From positions 4,254,379 through 4,318,378 of the forward strand of contig OY730170.1 in assembly GCA_963422465.1 (NCBI GenBank): a DNA stretch of 64,000 bases, written 5' to 3'. The stretch's first letter is position 1, and each line of letters begins with the position of its first letter. Below are positions 45,666-57,090 of this stretch, piece after piece. A program made the translations under genes and the position numbers. This DNA comes from Lichina pygmaea (lineage: Eukaryota; Ascomycota; Lichinomycetes; Lichinales; Lichinaceae). The notes under the pieces are model-generated. The model had not been told where the DNA came from and did not search any database. It was given only the letters and a program-made list of their open reading frames with translations.

Positions 45666-47166
45666 TCAGCTCGCGGCGGCAAGATCCTTCTTCAGCGTCC
45701 CGATAATCTGCTTCTTCTCCGCCGCTGTCTGGTACACGCCGTGCCCGAACTTGGACGACGTGTCGATCCACTTGAGATCGACCTTCTCGAGCGACTTCCG
45801 GTCCGTGTGTGCGTACATCGACTTGCGCAGCGTGATGACCCGCTTCTTGACCCCCGGCACCGACCCCTTGATGATCAAAAAGTCGTTCTTGACCTCGCCG
45901 TACCGCACAAAGCCGCCCATGCTGGGGGAGAATGAAGCACGTCAGCCTCCCCAGCATCGTCAGATTGCATCGGCGAGAGAAACTCACGGTGTGATGGTCT
46001 TCTTGGACACGTCATACTCGGTCGAGGCGTTGCCGCCGTCCTCGCCCTTGCCGACGCGGTAGACCTTGTGGTTGATCGACGTGCGATGGTGGTACCCGTC
46101 CTGACCGGCTCGGGCGACGGTCCACTGCACGTGGGACGGATGCCAAGCGCCGATGCAGGCCACCTTGCGCAGGCCCTTGTGCGTCTTGCGCGGAAGCTTC
46201 TTGGTGCCCCATCGGCTGGTGACGCCCTGGAAGCCGTGGCCCTTGGTGACGGCGATGCAGTCGATCATCTCGTCCTGCTCGAAGATGGAGCTGATCTCGA
46301 CCGGTTTCTCGAACAGATCCCGCGCAAAGTCGACCTTCTCGGCGATGCTGCCACCGTTGACCTGGATCTCCATCAGGTGCGCCTTCTTCTGCTTCAGCGG
46401 CGTCTTGCGGATCTGCGTGTGCGCGAGAACGCGGACGACGGTGCAGTAGCGCTTCATCCGCTCGAGTTGCCGCGAGAGCGGCGCCGCAGACTCTTCCGAA
46501 TGCTTCTTGGCGTACTTGGTGAAGGCCTTCTTCTTGCTCTTGTACCAGTTCTTGTAGAATCGTCGCTTCAGCTCGTCGCTGAGATGTTCCGCCCAGATGG
46601 TGGTCAGGGACCGCAGACCCCGGGGCGTCTCGATGTAGCCGACGACGCCAACAACGATCATCTGTAGCCCCCCGCAATCAGCTCGTCGGGCTATCCTTGA
46701 GCTTCCTGGAACCTGGGAGGAACGCACAGGCGGAGTCTCGATGATGGTCACGGCCTCGACAATCTCCTTCTTGTGCATCTTGGCGCCGGGACGATCGAGG
46801 TCGCGCACGATGGTCGTCATGCCGGCCTTGTATCCCATGGCCGCGGTGAGGTGGACCGGCTTCTTGGCGTCATCCTTCGGGAAGCTATTCTACATGAGCA
46901 CGAACGCCAGCGCCTGAAATCCACCGTCACGGGAGCCCTACCTCTTGACCTTTCCTCGATGTCTACTCGCCCGCTTCCGGGGCAAGAAGGCAAGCGATCC
47001 GTGCCGGGGAGCCTCCTTTGCGATCAAGTCAGCACCCCATCAACGGACCACGTCCGACGACGCCAAGTAAGACTTGGGCTCGGCTCGAGACGTACGAATT
47101 TTCTCTGCAACGACCTGGTCAGCCATGTTCTGCTTCGACTCACGGGGGACGACCTACGTGAGACAT
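45666..47166 (-). CDS. RPL3: 60S ribosomal protein L3 (uL3)
   Basis: Six exons on the minus strand: 47158-47166, 47096-47104, 46942-47015, 46728-46884, 45988-46661 and 45666-45921; 392 residues (yeast 387). The first two coding exons are 9 nt each: MSH, then RKF, joined to [20 protein letters not shown]. The whole N-terminus is thereby the invariant L3 start. Other landmarks: [40 protein letters not shown] (join at 46728/46661), [40 protein letters not shown] and [20 protein letters not shown] across the last intron. Introns are 53, 80, 57, 66 and 66 nt. L3 shapes the peptidyl transferase centre. Heavily intron-interrupted 5' ends are usual for fungal ribosomal protein genes. Confidence 0.96.
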
Positions 47167-47707
47167 GTCGATTATGTGCACGGCGTCGACAGATGTTGCG
47201 TCCTCGGCTTTGTCGAGTTGGCTAGTCGTCACGGAAATTTACGTGAGCTACCATAAGTGGGGTGACAGGGGCCCTGCGACTAGGGCTTGTGCGCAAAGGT
47301 CATACAAAACACAGTCACGCCCCCCCAATGCTATAAGTAGCAAATGCTTAGTAATAGATCATATCTGAGTGTGTCTTCGTACCGCTACCTGCCGTTACAA
47401 CGCACGTACATGTAAAAATACGTACTCGTACCCACGAGGCGTCCAGAGTCATACCAATACGCACAAGGCGAATAGAGGTGTGTCCAACGTTCAGCTCGTT
47501 GCTCTTGCTGATTTCCTCCAGGGTGCATACGCCCTGATGTAGAGTAGGCAGGTAACCATACGTAGGTGGGTACCAGTAGGTATGTCTCAAAACTTGCAGT
47601 AGCGGCGATAACAGCATCACCTCCACGTCTTTCCTACTCCTCGTTCTGGACGCCTCCACCGAAGCCACTACCCTCAAGGACCCCTCCCCTCGCCCGTTGC
47701 ATCTCCT
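47167..47707. other. intergenic, RPL3 promoter
   Basis: 541 bp upstream of RPL3 and downstream of the SR-rich gene. No recognised gene. Short GTAC and TACGTA words occur near 47400-47430. Confidence 0.45.
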
Positions 47708-49880
47708 CTAGAAAGACGACCCACCCATCCCATTCTCCCCCGACAATGCGCCGACTTGTTGCTCGGCCAAGTCGCTCTTGAGGCCGTCCCGTGAGTTCTC
47801 ACGCTCCAGCCGATCCCACGTGCGGATCCCACTTCGTTTCTTCTCGAGTCTCTCGGCGAGTTCGTCTTCCAGACGCCTCCGCTCATTTTCGAGCCGGGCC
47901 AAGCGCTCCGCCACGTTCTTGTCCGTGCCCGGCGGGGCTGCCTTTCCGCCAGGCACGACCGATGGCATATCCGACAGGTGGTGTCGGAAACGCTGCGTGA
48001 GCGGGTAGGTGCGCGACGTGGAGTTGTGCGCGCTCGGCGGGATACGATGCGCTGGACCCTGATCTCGACGTGGAGGCCCGTAGCCGTCGTAGTGGCCGTG
48101 ATGATAGGCGCCGTTGCTGCCGCCGTTGCTGCTGCCACCACCGTCGCGGTAGCCGTAGCCGGATCGTGGTCCGGTGGGCACGCCAGCGCTGGGAGACCGC
48201 TCTCGAGGTGGAGGACCGTACGGCCCACGCCCGTACGGCGACGGTTGCGAATGGTAGCGGTCGCTGTAGCTGTAATTGTTCTGCTGGTGGTAGGGTCCGC
48301 CACGTCGATAAGGTGGCTGTCCCCCGTAGCCGTAGTCGCGCCGAGGCGGAGGGCCGGATCCGCCGCGCGGTTGTGACGGTGCCGACAGGACCGAGTTGCT
48401 GCCGGGACGATTGTGCGCCGACATAGAAACCGGCACGTTGGAATGGCCGTGCCTGGGAGAAAGTCCGCCGACGCTGCCGACGCTGCCGCCGTGGCCGCCA
48501 GCAACATGTTCTCGGCCAGAGCCTGCCGGGCGACCGTCACGATACGGCGAGTCCAGCGGGTCCGCGAACTGGCCTGAATCCCCGTCGTGATGGTATTCCA
48601 GCTCGTTCTCTCGAAGCGGTGATTGCAGGCGACGGCGAGGTGGCGAACGGTGCTCTCCCTTTCCATCGGTAGAGTGAGGTGGCGGAGCATACTGACGAGC
48701 ATCCGGAGAGCGCTCATGCTCGTCGTGCCAACGCCTAGGCCCATTTGTATCAACGGGAGCGTGGTCGTCGTACGAGTCGAGCGGTGGCGGAGACCTTGAC
48801 GCGACGGACAGCGCGGCTCGGTGCGGCAGCGCACGGAGGGTTTCGGCTCCCCCGTTCTCACCGTCGTCTCGTCTGGGGGAATGCCTGGAGCGGGTGCCGG
48901 ATCCGCCGACGTGGAAGGTCCGGTCGATGGGCGGTGGGGACCTCGATACCCGGCGGGATGACATGCCGGACCGACGGCCGGTGTGGCCCTCGTGGCGCGC
49001 AGGTGACGGCGACCGGTATCGATGCTGGTTCGGACCTTGCGGCCAAACGGGGCCGCCTCGCCAAGCCGAAGGAGGCGAGGGCTGCCGCCATTGTGTCCTC
49101 GTCGTCCCAGCTGGGGAATGTCTGCGGTCTCGGTCTCGTGGAGGTGAGCTCGGGCGTCTGCCGGGCTCATGGCCCTGGTCGTAGCGTCCACGTGGAGGTG
49201 AGGCCAGACTCTCCTTCTTAGCGGGCGGCAGTGGCGATAGAGGCATCTCATAGTCGACGGGGGACTGGTCACGGCCCCTCTTCATGCCCGCTGGAGACCG
49301 CAGCCTCTGGGATCTAGGAGAGTAGCGCCTGCTCCCTGGAACGGGAGATCGAGATCGACCTCGCCGCGATGGAAGGGCTACGGGCGATCGCTGACGGTCA
49401 TCCCGCCTGGTAGGGTCCCGCCTGGGAGAAAATCTTCGAGGAGGGGACCTCTCCTTCATTCTCCGCCCAGGGCCTTGGTGTGGAGCCGGGCCGCCTCGCC
49501 AACGATGATGAGGGCTCCGAGACCTGTGACGCTGATATCCCGGAGGAGAACGACTGTAGAGACGATTGCCCCGGCCAGCAGGTGGAGCATACGCGTTGAC
49601 GGGCAGAGGAGATCGACCCCTGGCGTAGTGGGGTTCGCGGTTAGGATGATAGGGATCTTGACGAGGCGGCGGCGGCGGCAGGGGTGGCGAGCGACCACGC
49701 TGATATGGCCGGTACGGTCCGCGATCCGCGGGCGCCCGATCGGGCAGTCGGGCACGAGGGTCGTATCTGCCGGCGACTGTCAGCTTGGGCCACTGACGGC
49801 ACGCAGAGGCGGGGGTTTGAGCGACTCTCGTCGTGTTTCAATCAAAAGCCAGCATACCTTCGATCTGGACGTCGGTCCAT
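47708..49880 (-). CDS. Arg/Ser/Pro-rich protein with RGG-like region and C-terminal coiled coil
   Basis: Two exons on the minus strand: 49858-49880 (23 nt, MDRRPDR) and 47708-49766; 693 residues. The 91 nt intron has GTATGC, a GCTGACAG branch and CGGCAG. The frame runs open from 49766 to the stop, so starting at the internal Met near 49459 would lose about 110 residues of the same composition. Residues 1-330 are rich in RSP/SPPR/RR patterns (SR-like). Residues about 430-600 are Gly/Tyr/Arg/Pro rich (RGGSGPPPRRDYGYGG). A predicted coiled coil near the end (VAERLARLENERRRLEDELA) is the only ordered part. I do not recognise the family; composition suggests a nuclear RNA-associated or condensate-forming protein, which is inference. 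Confidence 0.8.
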
Positions 49881-50531
49881 CTTCTGGAGGGAAAACACAG
49901 AACAGGACCGAGCCTGGATGCCGAACAATTTGTAGGAATGTGGATTCTTTCCCTGCGAGAGAATGAAGAGGCAAGTTTGCGTTGGCCCGTGAGAAAGCCT
50001 CCAAGAAACGAGGCTGGTGATCTGAAATTTTCAGCAGCCGAGACGCGTCGGCCCAAGGGCCGGCTATATATACCGAAGCGGAGCCGCATCAACATCACGT
50101 GACCAATCAGTCGACCACTCGCCCCTGAGGTCCGACAGCGCTGCTCAGATCCAGAAGGCTGGCCGCAGGTGATGTTTCTTGATCAAACCTTGCCACAAAG
50201 CCCTGGCATCTCCCCCTTAGCAGGATTGCGGGGACAACAACCGACTCCTTTCACAATGGGTCCAAATGGGAACGGTCTGTTGCTCCGGCAGGGGCACGGA
50301 TCTGAGCAGAAGCCGACGATGTCCGCCGGGAGTCGATGGAGTCCAGGCCAAGGCAGATGAGAGTAGGCAGTTGCCGCAATTACGCACTCTTGCGTCTGCT
50401 ACGATTACACGCATCCCTTTGGGGAACGTCATCGGCCGGGCATCATCATCGCTGTATGCACCTGCATCTTGACATCTCGAGAACGGCCCCTGGTTCGACA
50501 ATGCCTTCACTTCCTCTATTGAACATTATGG
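49881..50531. other. intergenic
   Basis: 651 bp between the SR-rich gene start and the 3' end of SF3B2, both on the minus strand. No gene recognised. Confidence 0.45.
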
Positions 50532-52423
50532 CTATCGCTTCGACCTTCTTTCTTCGTCTCTCTTCAGCCTCTTACGGCTCTCGCTAGCAATCATGTCGCT
50601 GAGGTCTTCCTGGAAGCCCCAGTCGGACCTCTCTTGGTTCTTGTGCTCGTCGAACCTGCGCCGCACCTCCTCCTTGCTGATGCCGTCCTGGGTCTGCAGA
50701 GCGTCAGGGTCAAGAGCGACGTCCACGTCCCCCGGTCTCTTCCGTTTACGGTTGGCGTCTTCCTGATCCAGCACCGGAAGGTTCTGGCTCCGTTGGGCGG
50801 CCGTGACGTCGTATGCTCGATCGCTACCGAAGAATCCCTGGACGCGGCCCTGCTTCTCGGGCACGACCGTGTACGCGGATCGCGGATGGATGGACTCCTC
50901 GGTCTCGGTACCTCGTCGATGCTTGCGCAGGTCAAAGTCACCGCCGACGCCGACCTCTCCGCCGAATTCGGAAGGAATGGTGGACGAGAGTCCACCGGGA
51001 GTCTCGAGCCCGCTGGGCGTCCGCAGACCAGCGCCGACGTCGGCCTCATTTCCTTCCTCGTCGTCGTCGTCGTCGTCATCCTCTTCGCTCTCGCCCTCCT
51101 CGGACTCCTCCTCGGGCTCTTGCAGCTCTCCCCATAGGGTCTTCTCGACCGGCTCCCCCGCCTGGGTGTTGGTCTGTGGCTGGACGACACCGTAGATGTC
51201 GCCTCCCCATAGGGGTCTGTTGAATTCGTCCATGGGAGGCTTACCGTAACCTCCGGGCTGGTATCCCCACGACGCTCCCGGTGGTATGGGTGCGTTGAGC
51301 CCGGCAATCTTGAGGGCCGGATATGACGGTGGCGGTCCGTAGCGTTGCTGGTTCAGCAGCCACGGCGGAGGTGCGCCTGGAGGCATGTTCAGCGCCTCCT
51401 TCAGCTCTTCGCTCAGTTCTCCAGGTCGCAGGTGGCGCAAGTTGGTCTCGTACTCCTTCCCCTCGTAATAGACCTCGCCGTACCGGGTCAGCTCTGGCTT
51501 GGTCTGGAAGCGGAAGAAGGCTTCGTAGAGCTTCTGATAGTCCACGTCCAGCTTCCCCATCTTTGGCTGCACCCGTTCGCGCTGCTTCTGCTTCAGGCTA
51601 GCCTGATCCTGCTTCTCCAGGACCGCATCCCGCATCTCGGCGATCCCAGTCTCCTGTATGAACTTGGGTAAGGCAAAGGGGGGTTTCTCGATGCCTCGCT
51701 TGGACGAGAGATACTCACGCTTCAACGCCCAATGCGACGGCACCGGCACCACGTTCCGATAGGACTTGATGTGCACCAGCAAACGCGGATCCGATGCCGA
51801 CGTGTCTGTCCAGTCGACGATCTCTGGTTTCAAGACGAGGGCCTTGAGCTCGGCCACGGACAACTTGTTCTGTGCTTTCCGGGCCTTCTTGGATAGCTTC
51901 TGTTCACCCTTTAGTGCCTCGGCCTCTTCCTCTTCGTCGGGAATGTCCATGTCATCGTCGTAGAACACTTCTCCCTTGCCGTCCTTGACATCTGCATCTT
52001 CCTACCGGTTCAAGTCAGCAACCAGAGCCGCGTGGCACAGGGAGAACCAGAAGAAACAGAAGACGTACTGCTTCGACAGGCAGAAACCGATCGAAGATGC
52101 TCTTGAAGTCGGCGTAAAGTGGATCATTTTCATCTACGGCCAATTCAGACTCTGGCTCCATGTCAATGGGACGCCGTTCCTGTTCTTGCACTGGTAACGC
52201 CTAGGATGGGACGTCAGCCCCCGAAAGGTGAAAACTTGAGAAGTAACAGACCGCTTACCTCGCTACTTTCACTCTCTGATTCTGTGACAACGCTGCCTTC
52301 CCGGCTGGCTCGCTCGCGAGCTCGGTTTTCTTTCTTCTTCGCCCGTTTCATTTGGTTCTTGGTCATCTTGACCTTGCCGGCTTTAACGGGCGCGCCCGCC
52401 ACATCCCCAGCTGAGGTCGACAT
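50532..52423 (-). CDS. SF3B2: splicing factor 3b subunit 2 (SAP145/Cus1)
   Basis: Three exons on the minus strand: 52259-52423, 52069-52200 and 50532-52001; 588 residues, between yeast Cus1 (436) and human SF3B2 (895). Introns are 58 and 67 nt with GTAAGC and GTACGT donors. Basic N-terminus (KMTKNQMKRAKKKENRARER), then DENDPLYADFKSIFDRF, the DUF382 domain (KPEIVDWTDTSASDPRLLVH, YRNVVPVPSHWALKREYLSS, GIEKPPFALPKFIQ) and the PSP domain (PPGAPPPWLLNQQRYGPPPS, PIPPGASWGYQPGGYGKPP), with an acidic run and a basic tail. Part of the U2 snRNP SF3b complex that recognises the branch site. The start at 52421-52423 is chosen as the ATG directly before MSTSAGDV; the frame is open upstream. Confidence 0.95.
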
Positions 52424-52638
52424 GATCACGAAAGCCAGGTTGGAATGATGCTGTTGCGAAAGCCGTGATTGAGAGAACTGAGGCCGGCCGGTTATGTACT
52501 GTCCGAGGTGGAGACGGTGCTGGAGAAGATTCGACACGAGTCGGAATTCCCGAAGAGCCCCATGCTTACTCATCGTGACCAAGGTACCGGTACGGTGTAC
52601 CTATGTACGGTGCGGTGCGGTACGTTATACGATGCGTA

Positions 52639-52695
52639 CCCGTGCCCCCACACCCCGCCCCCCGGAGGGGTGTTGGTCAGCCTAACGAACACGAC
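52639..52695 (+). repeat. left terminal inverted repeat of short pogo-like element
   Basis: Starts CCCGTGCCCCCACACC after TA and contains GGAGGGGTGTTGGTCAGCC, found inverted at 53244-53300 with a handful of differences. Confidence 0.85.
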
Positions 52696-53243
52696 CAAGT
52701 TCAAACCACCATAACTCCACCCCAACATGCCTGATTTGTACGCAGAGGTTGAGGCTCGCATCACAGAAGCCATAGATTCCATCTCCGATGATGAGAATGT
52801 CACCCTGTCAACACTAGCCAAAGATTATGATGTCCCCTATCGATATCAGCGACTTCAAAGACACTTCAATAGAACCCCTTCTAAACTGGCGACTGCTGCC
52901 ATAAACTGAAAGCCTCAGCAACTCACCAACACCAGCAGACTCAGTGAAAGCCTGCAACGCGAGGGATAATACTACAGATGTAGGAGAATCAGATAGGCAC
53001 ATAAAATCACTCCTTTGTTGTTGTGTTGTCAACTTATAAGTTTTTGGAATTGTCACTATCAAAGACCTCTTTTCAAGTGACAACCAATGTTACCTCTCAG
53101 CAACACTAGAAAATTTCATAGATTGTACTTCCGTAAACTAGAAGTAGAGGAATCAAATGAGCTGCTTATATTTCTATTTGGTTGCTGTTGTCCAGAGCTA
53201 CAGTTGTGTGTAGTTGATTTTTTCGACAGATGTTCAAAGAGGT

Positions 53244-53300
53244 GTCGTGTTTGTTGGGCTGACCAACACCCCTCCTGGGGACGCGGTGTGGGGGCACGGG
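53244..53300 (-). repeat. right terminal inverted repeat of short pogo-like element
   Basis: Reverse complement of 52639-52695 with about six to eight mismatches, followed by the TA at 53301-53302. Confidence 0.85.
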
Positions 53301-53664
53301 TAACCCAGTATCGTAAGCTCAGTGTGCTTAGTAAGCACGGCTAGTAATCATGGTTGCCTCGAGCACGTCGCATTCGGACAAGCTGAACCGACGGGCAGGC
53401 TGACCGAGACCACGGCAGCAAAGTGCAAGAACTCATCGTAGTAGGTTCTGCTTTCTATCTAGACGTCTGAGGTCGCTTTAACATTTTCCTAGCATATGTG
53501 ACCCATCATCGCCCCATAACGCAATGTCCTTTCCGATGATGGAGCGGTGACCGCGACGTCTGCCATGCGCGCCTGTCGCCTCCGGACCCTGCAGGCCAAT
53601 CCAGAAGATAACGCCTTATATTGTATCCCATTCCTGGGAGCGGCGGTCGCGACTTGGACCTGAG

Positions 53665-55376
53665 ATGGCCTCGGCGAAACTGGCAACCCATGGATCGGCG
53701 CTCTCTTCTCAAGACGATACAATCGCCAATGGTCCGAAGACACTGGCGGACAGGATCGACGAAGCTCGGATGAATTACTCTCGAGAGTCTTCGGGAAACG
53801 TACCAGGAGCGAGTGAGCGCTGGCAGTCACATCCAGACTTCAGGAGCTCTCGTGAACCAAGCCTTAAGCATGGGCAGCAGAAAAGCTTGAGCGAAGCTCT
53901 GAGGACTATTCGAGGACGACGTGGCAGCGTCAGCGCGAACGCCCATGAGCTGGCGCATGCTTTGAAAGCTCCGGTGTCGCCCAGACTCATTGTACGCCTT
54001 CTATCATCCTGCTCCGACTCTTCCCCGGCTGGCGCTGTGAGCTGGAGCTCATGCTTTCCGTGCAGGTTTTCTGCCTAATTTGGTACATGACTTCCGCCCT
54101 CACGAACACCTCGTCGAAGTCTATCATGATTGCGTTTCCCAGGCCGGTTACCCTCACCTTGGTCCAGTTCGCTTTCGTGTCCTCGTGGTGTGTCCTCTTG
54201 GCCCACCTCGCCCGCGTCAACCCGGACCTGAGGACAAACATACCCGCCTTACGACATGGGCTTCGACGGCCGAGCCGACATGTCCTCGCCACCACCCTCC
54301 CGCTGGCGATCTTCCAAGTAGGGGGCCATCTCTTGAGTTCGACAGCTACGGCTAGGATTCCCGTGTCGCTCGTGCACACGATCAAGGGACTGTCGCCGCT
54401 GTTCACCGTTTTCGCCTATCGGCTCTTCTTTCACGTTCGCTACGGCTTCGCGACATACATGTCGCTTGTTCCCCTGACGGTTGGTGTCATGCTGGCATGT
54501 TCGGCCGAACTCTCGGACAACTTCTTTGGCATCCTGTGCGCCTTCGGCGGGGCCATCATATTCGTCACGCAGAACATCTTCTCCAAGAAGCTCTTCAACG
54601 AAGCGGCTCGAGCAGAGTCCGAAGGTCAGCACCCGTCGAGGACACAGAAACTGGACAAGCTCAACCTGCTCTGCTACTCGTCGGCGATGGCCTTCCTGCT
54701 CACTTGGCCCCTGTGGCTCTGGTCCGAAGGCTTCATGCTCCTGCGCGACTTCTTCCACGACGGTGCGCTCGATCTATCGAGGCGAAAGGATGCCTTGGGT
54801 GCTGGGCGCCTGGTGCTCGAGTTCGTCTTCAACGGCACCTTCCATTTCGGGCAGAACATCATGGCCTTTGTTCTGCTCTCGATGGTCTCACCGGTGACGT
54901 ACTCGGTGGCGAGTCTGATCAAGCGCATCTTCGTCATCACCGTCGCCATCGTATGGTTCGGGAGCCGCACAAACCGCCTGCAGGGCCTGGGTATCGCGCT
55001 CACTTTCCTCGGCCTGTACCTGTACGACCGGACCAGTGACGCCGCGAAGGCAGACCGCCGCGTCCGAGCCGCGCAGACGAGGGCCGCCTTGCCGCTCCTC
55101 CCCGTGGACCAGCAGGCAGCCGGGCCACAGCCGTACGAGCTGACGGAGTCCCCGCTGAGCTTGTCCACGGGCCAGCTCTACAGCGCGGCGAATGGCCACG
55201 CGAACGGGGTCAACAGTGTAAGCAGCACAGGCGGCGAAGAAAAGCCAGGATCGTTGGGATCTGGCCGGACGCGTGGCTCGAGTTTCGCTCCGGGGTGGGT
55301 GTCTCCTGTGACGATGCAGGAACATCAGTGGCGGCCACCAGATGAATCTGGCCACCATCCAGTATCCGTGGCATAG
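53665..55376 (+). CDS. SLY41: SLY41-like TPT/EamA-family transporter
   Basis: Two exons, 53665-53991 and 54066-55376; 545 residues. The 74 nt intron has GTACGC and GTGCAG and lies just before the first membrane helix (LIVFCLIWYMTSALTNTSSK). About nine to ten helices follow with TPT motifs: PRPVTLTLVQFAFVSS, VSLVHTIKGLSPLFTVFAYR, GFATYMSLVPLTVGVMLACS, FGGAIIFVTQNIFSKKLFNE and SPVTYSVASLIKRIFVITVA. The first 110 residues are a Ser/Arg-rich cytosolic extension and the last 90 are a soluble tail. Yeast Sly41 (453 residues) is an ER/Golgi protein of the triose-phosphate transporter family that suppresses loss of Ypt1. Substrate is not known from sequence. Confidence 0.88.
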
Positions 55377-57090
55377 CTAGACTACCAGGCAGTGTGGCAT
55401 TTCCGCATGATGGTGCATCGGTGGCGTTGATCGGACTCTGGTGGTCACTGCGACTGGGACTTGTGAGACGGTGTATGCTACCGTAGTCACAACGTGCCTC
55501 CAAGATGTAGAGCGTCGACAGCGAGCGATATAAGCTTCAGCAACAGAGCTGTCATTCACTGTTTGGTTCACCTGTTGCAATACCGATTTCTGCCCGTGAT
55601 TTCCTTTGACTGGATCACGTAGCTTGGCTCAAACGACATGTGAGCCTCCGGTCCAGATCTTTTGAGGACTACTAGGTTAGTTTGGATACTTCTGCTTGGC
55701 CTCTCTACCTCCGTGACGAGCTCAATGGCATGAGCTCTTCTTACCCTCGTTCTGGCTTCTGCATCTTCTCCCGTCGACCTTCTATTGTATACTTTCTTGA
55801 CTACGTCGTGATTGACGCGGCGTCGCCGGCAGATCTGGGACTAGCCAAATTCTAAGAACTCGATAGCGTCCTATACCCGCGCATTCTCCACCCAGATGAT
55901 GGTATATGGTTTCTTGAAGTCGATCGACATGTGGCTTTTCATATGGAGATAGAGAGGACGACGGTGGTGCCACGTCCTCGTAGACATGTCCGTCTGCTCC
56001 TGCATCATAGTGAAGGGTACCTCGTGTTTGACGTTGATCCAGCAGGTGCCGCCAGGTTCCACCAGATGCCTTCTAGAGCAGTCCCAGCCCTAAGGCAAAC
56101 AAAGGCTTGCAGGACTACATATAGTAGATTAGCTAGTTCTCCCCAATCAATCAATCAGTCGTCACACTCATCTTCTTCCCGCTGCTCGCTACAGCGTTCG
56201 TAGTAGAACACCTCGTACGTATGCTTACGGCCTGCCTCGACACCACAGGAAACTTTGAGCAGATGTGGCGACCGTCGGTAAGAAACTAAACATCATAGGG
56301 CGCTTGCAGAAGAGCTGCGGCGCCCTCATTCGTTCCAACTACGGCGCGTCTTCCGATGGAGATGGAATCAATCTCGAGTCACGTAGTAGAGGGGGATAGG
56401 ATGTCGAAGGTGAGATGATGACACTCGTCCGTTGATCCCCCTACAAAACAATGTGCCCTTGGTACAATTGGTTGAGGGAAGGAAGAAGTTGAGAACGAGA
56501 GAGTTTGTGTAGACTTGTAGTCGGCCGGTCGGCTTTACGTTTTCCCGCTTTCGGCTAATCGGATGCTGCCGATTCCGACGGAGATGTTTTTTGGTCAGTA
56601 CGGTACGTATATATTAGTACGAGACCTGTTTGGAGTCGCATTTTGAGCCGCATTCTGAAAAGTTATGAATGACAAGTAGTGTTCTCCTAAGTGATAGTGG
56701 TCTTAGTACTTTTGCCCACGACCGTTGTGAGTAGAAGTCTCGCGCTAACATTATAAAAGATGACTACCAGTACTGTACGAGATATGGTACGAAGGGTACG
56801 TATAGTATGCATGTACGTAACGTACTCCTACCGGATCATACGTCTCGTGCGGTGTCACCAATGGCTTTGTTGGTTCTGAACGACATCATGTAATCTCATC
56901 TATTATGATACAAACTTAGATGGAAGTCATGGGTACCTAATTACAGCAGTACTCTACCACTGTTTACTTGTATCTACTCGTAAGTACGTAGGTGTCACGC
57001 TGTACCTCCAAACGTCGACAACGTCAACGGACGGCGGCCGATAATTTGCCCGGCTCTCTCCAACACGACATCCATCTTGGAGACTGCGAG
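55377..57090. other. intergenic
   Basis: 1.7 kb between the SLY41-like gene and the complex I gene. No recognised gene. Several GTAC-rich clusters (about 56597-56625 and 56770-56830). Confidence 0.45.

Larger units (their letters stand above)
52639..53300 (+). mobile_element. 662 bp deletion derivative of a pogo-like element
   Basis: Inverted ends of about 57 bp (52639-52695 and 53244-53300) begin CCCGTGCCCCCACACC and share about 85-90 percent identity; each side is flanked by TA (52637-52638 and 53301-53302). Inside, a 60-codon frame (52727-52909, plus strand) reads MPDLYAEVEARITEAIDSIS and YDVPYRYQRLQRHFNRTPSK, which resembles the N-terminal HTH domain of Fot/pogo transposases. The DDE core is absent. 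So this is an internally deleted, non-autonomous element. Its ends are unlike those of the 2.13 kb element at 12850-14981, so a different family member must mobilise it. It sits in the promoter region between SF3B2 and the SLY41-like gene. Confidence 0.88.

Noticed and set aside
47674-49272. 532-codon frame overlapping the SR-rich gene
   Set aside because: Alternate frame of a compositionally biased gene; the other frame has the coiled coil and a valid upstream exon.
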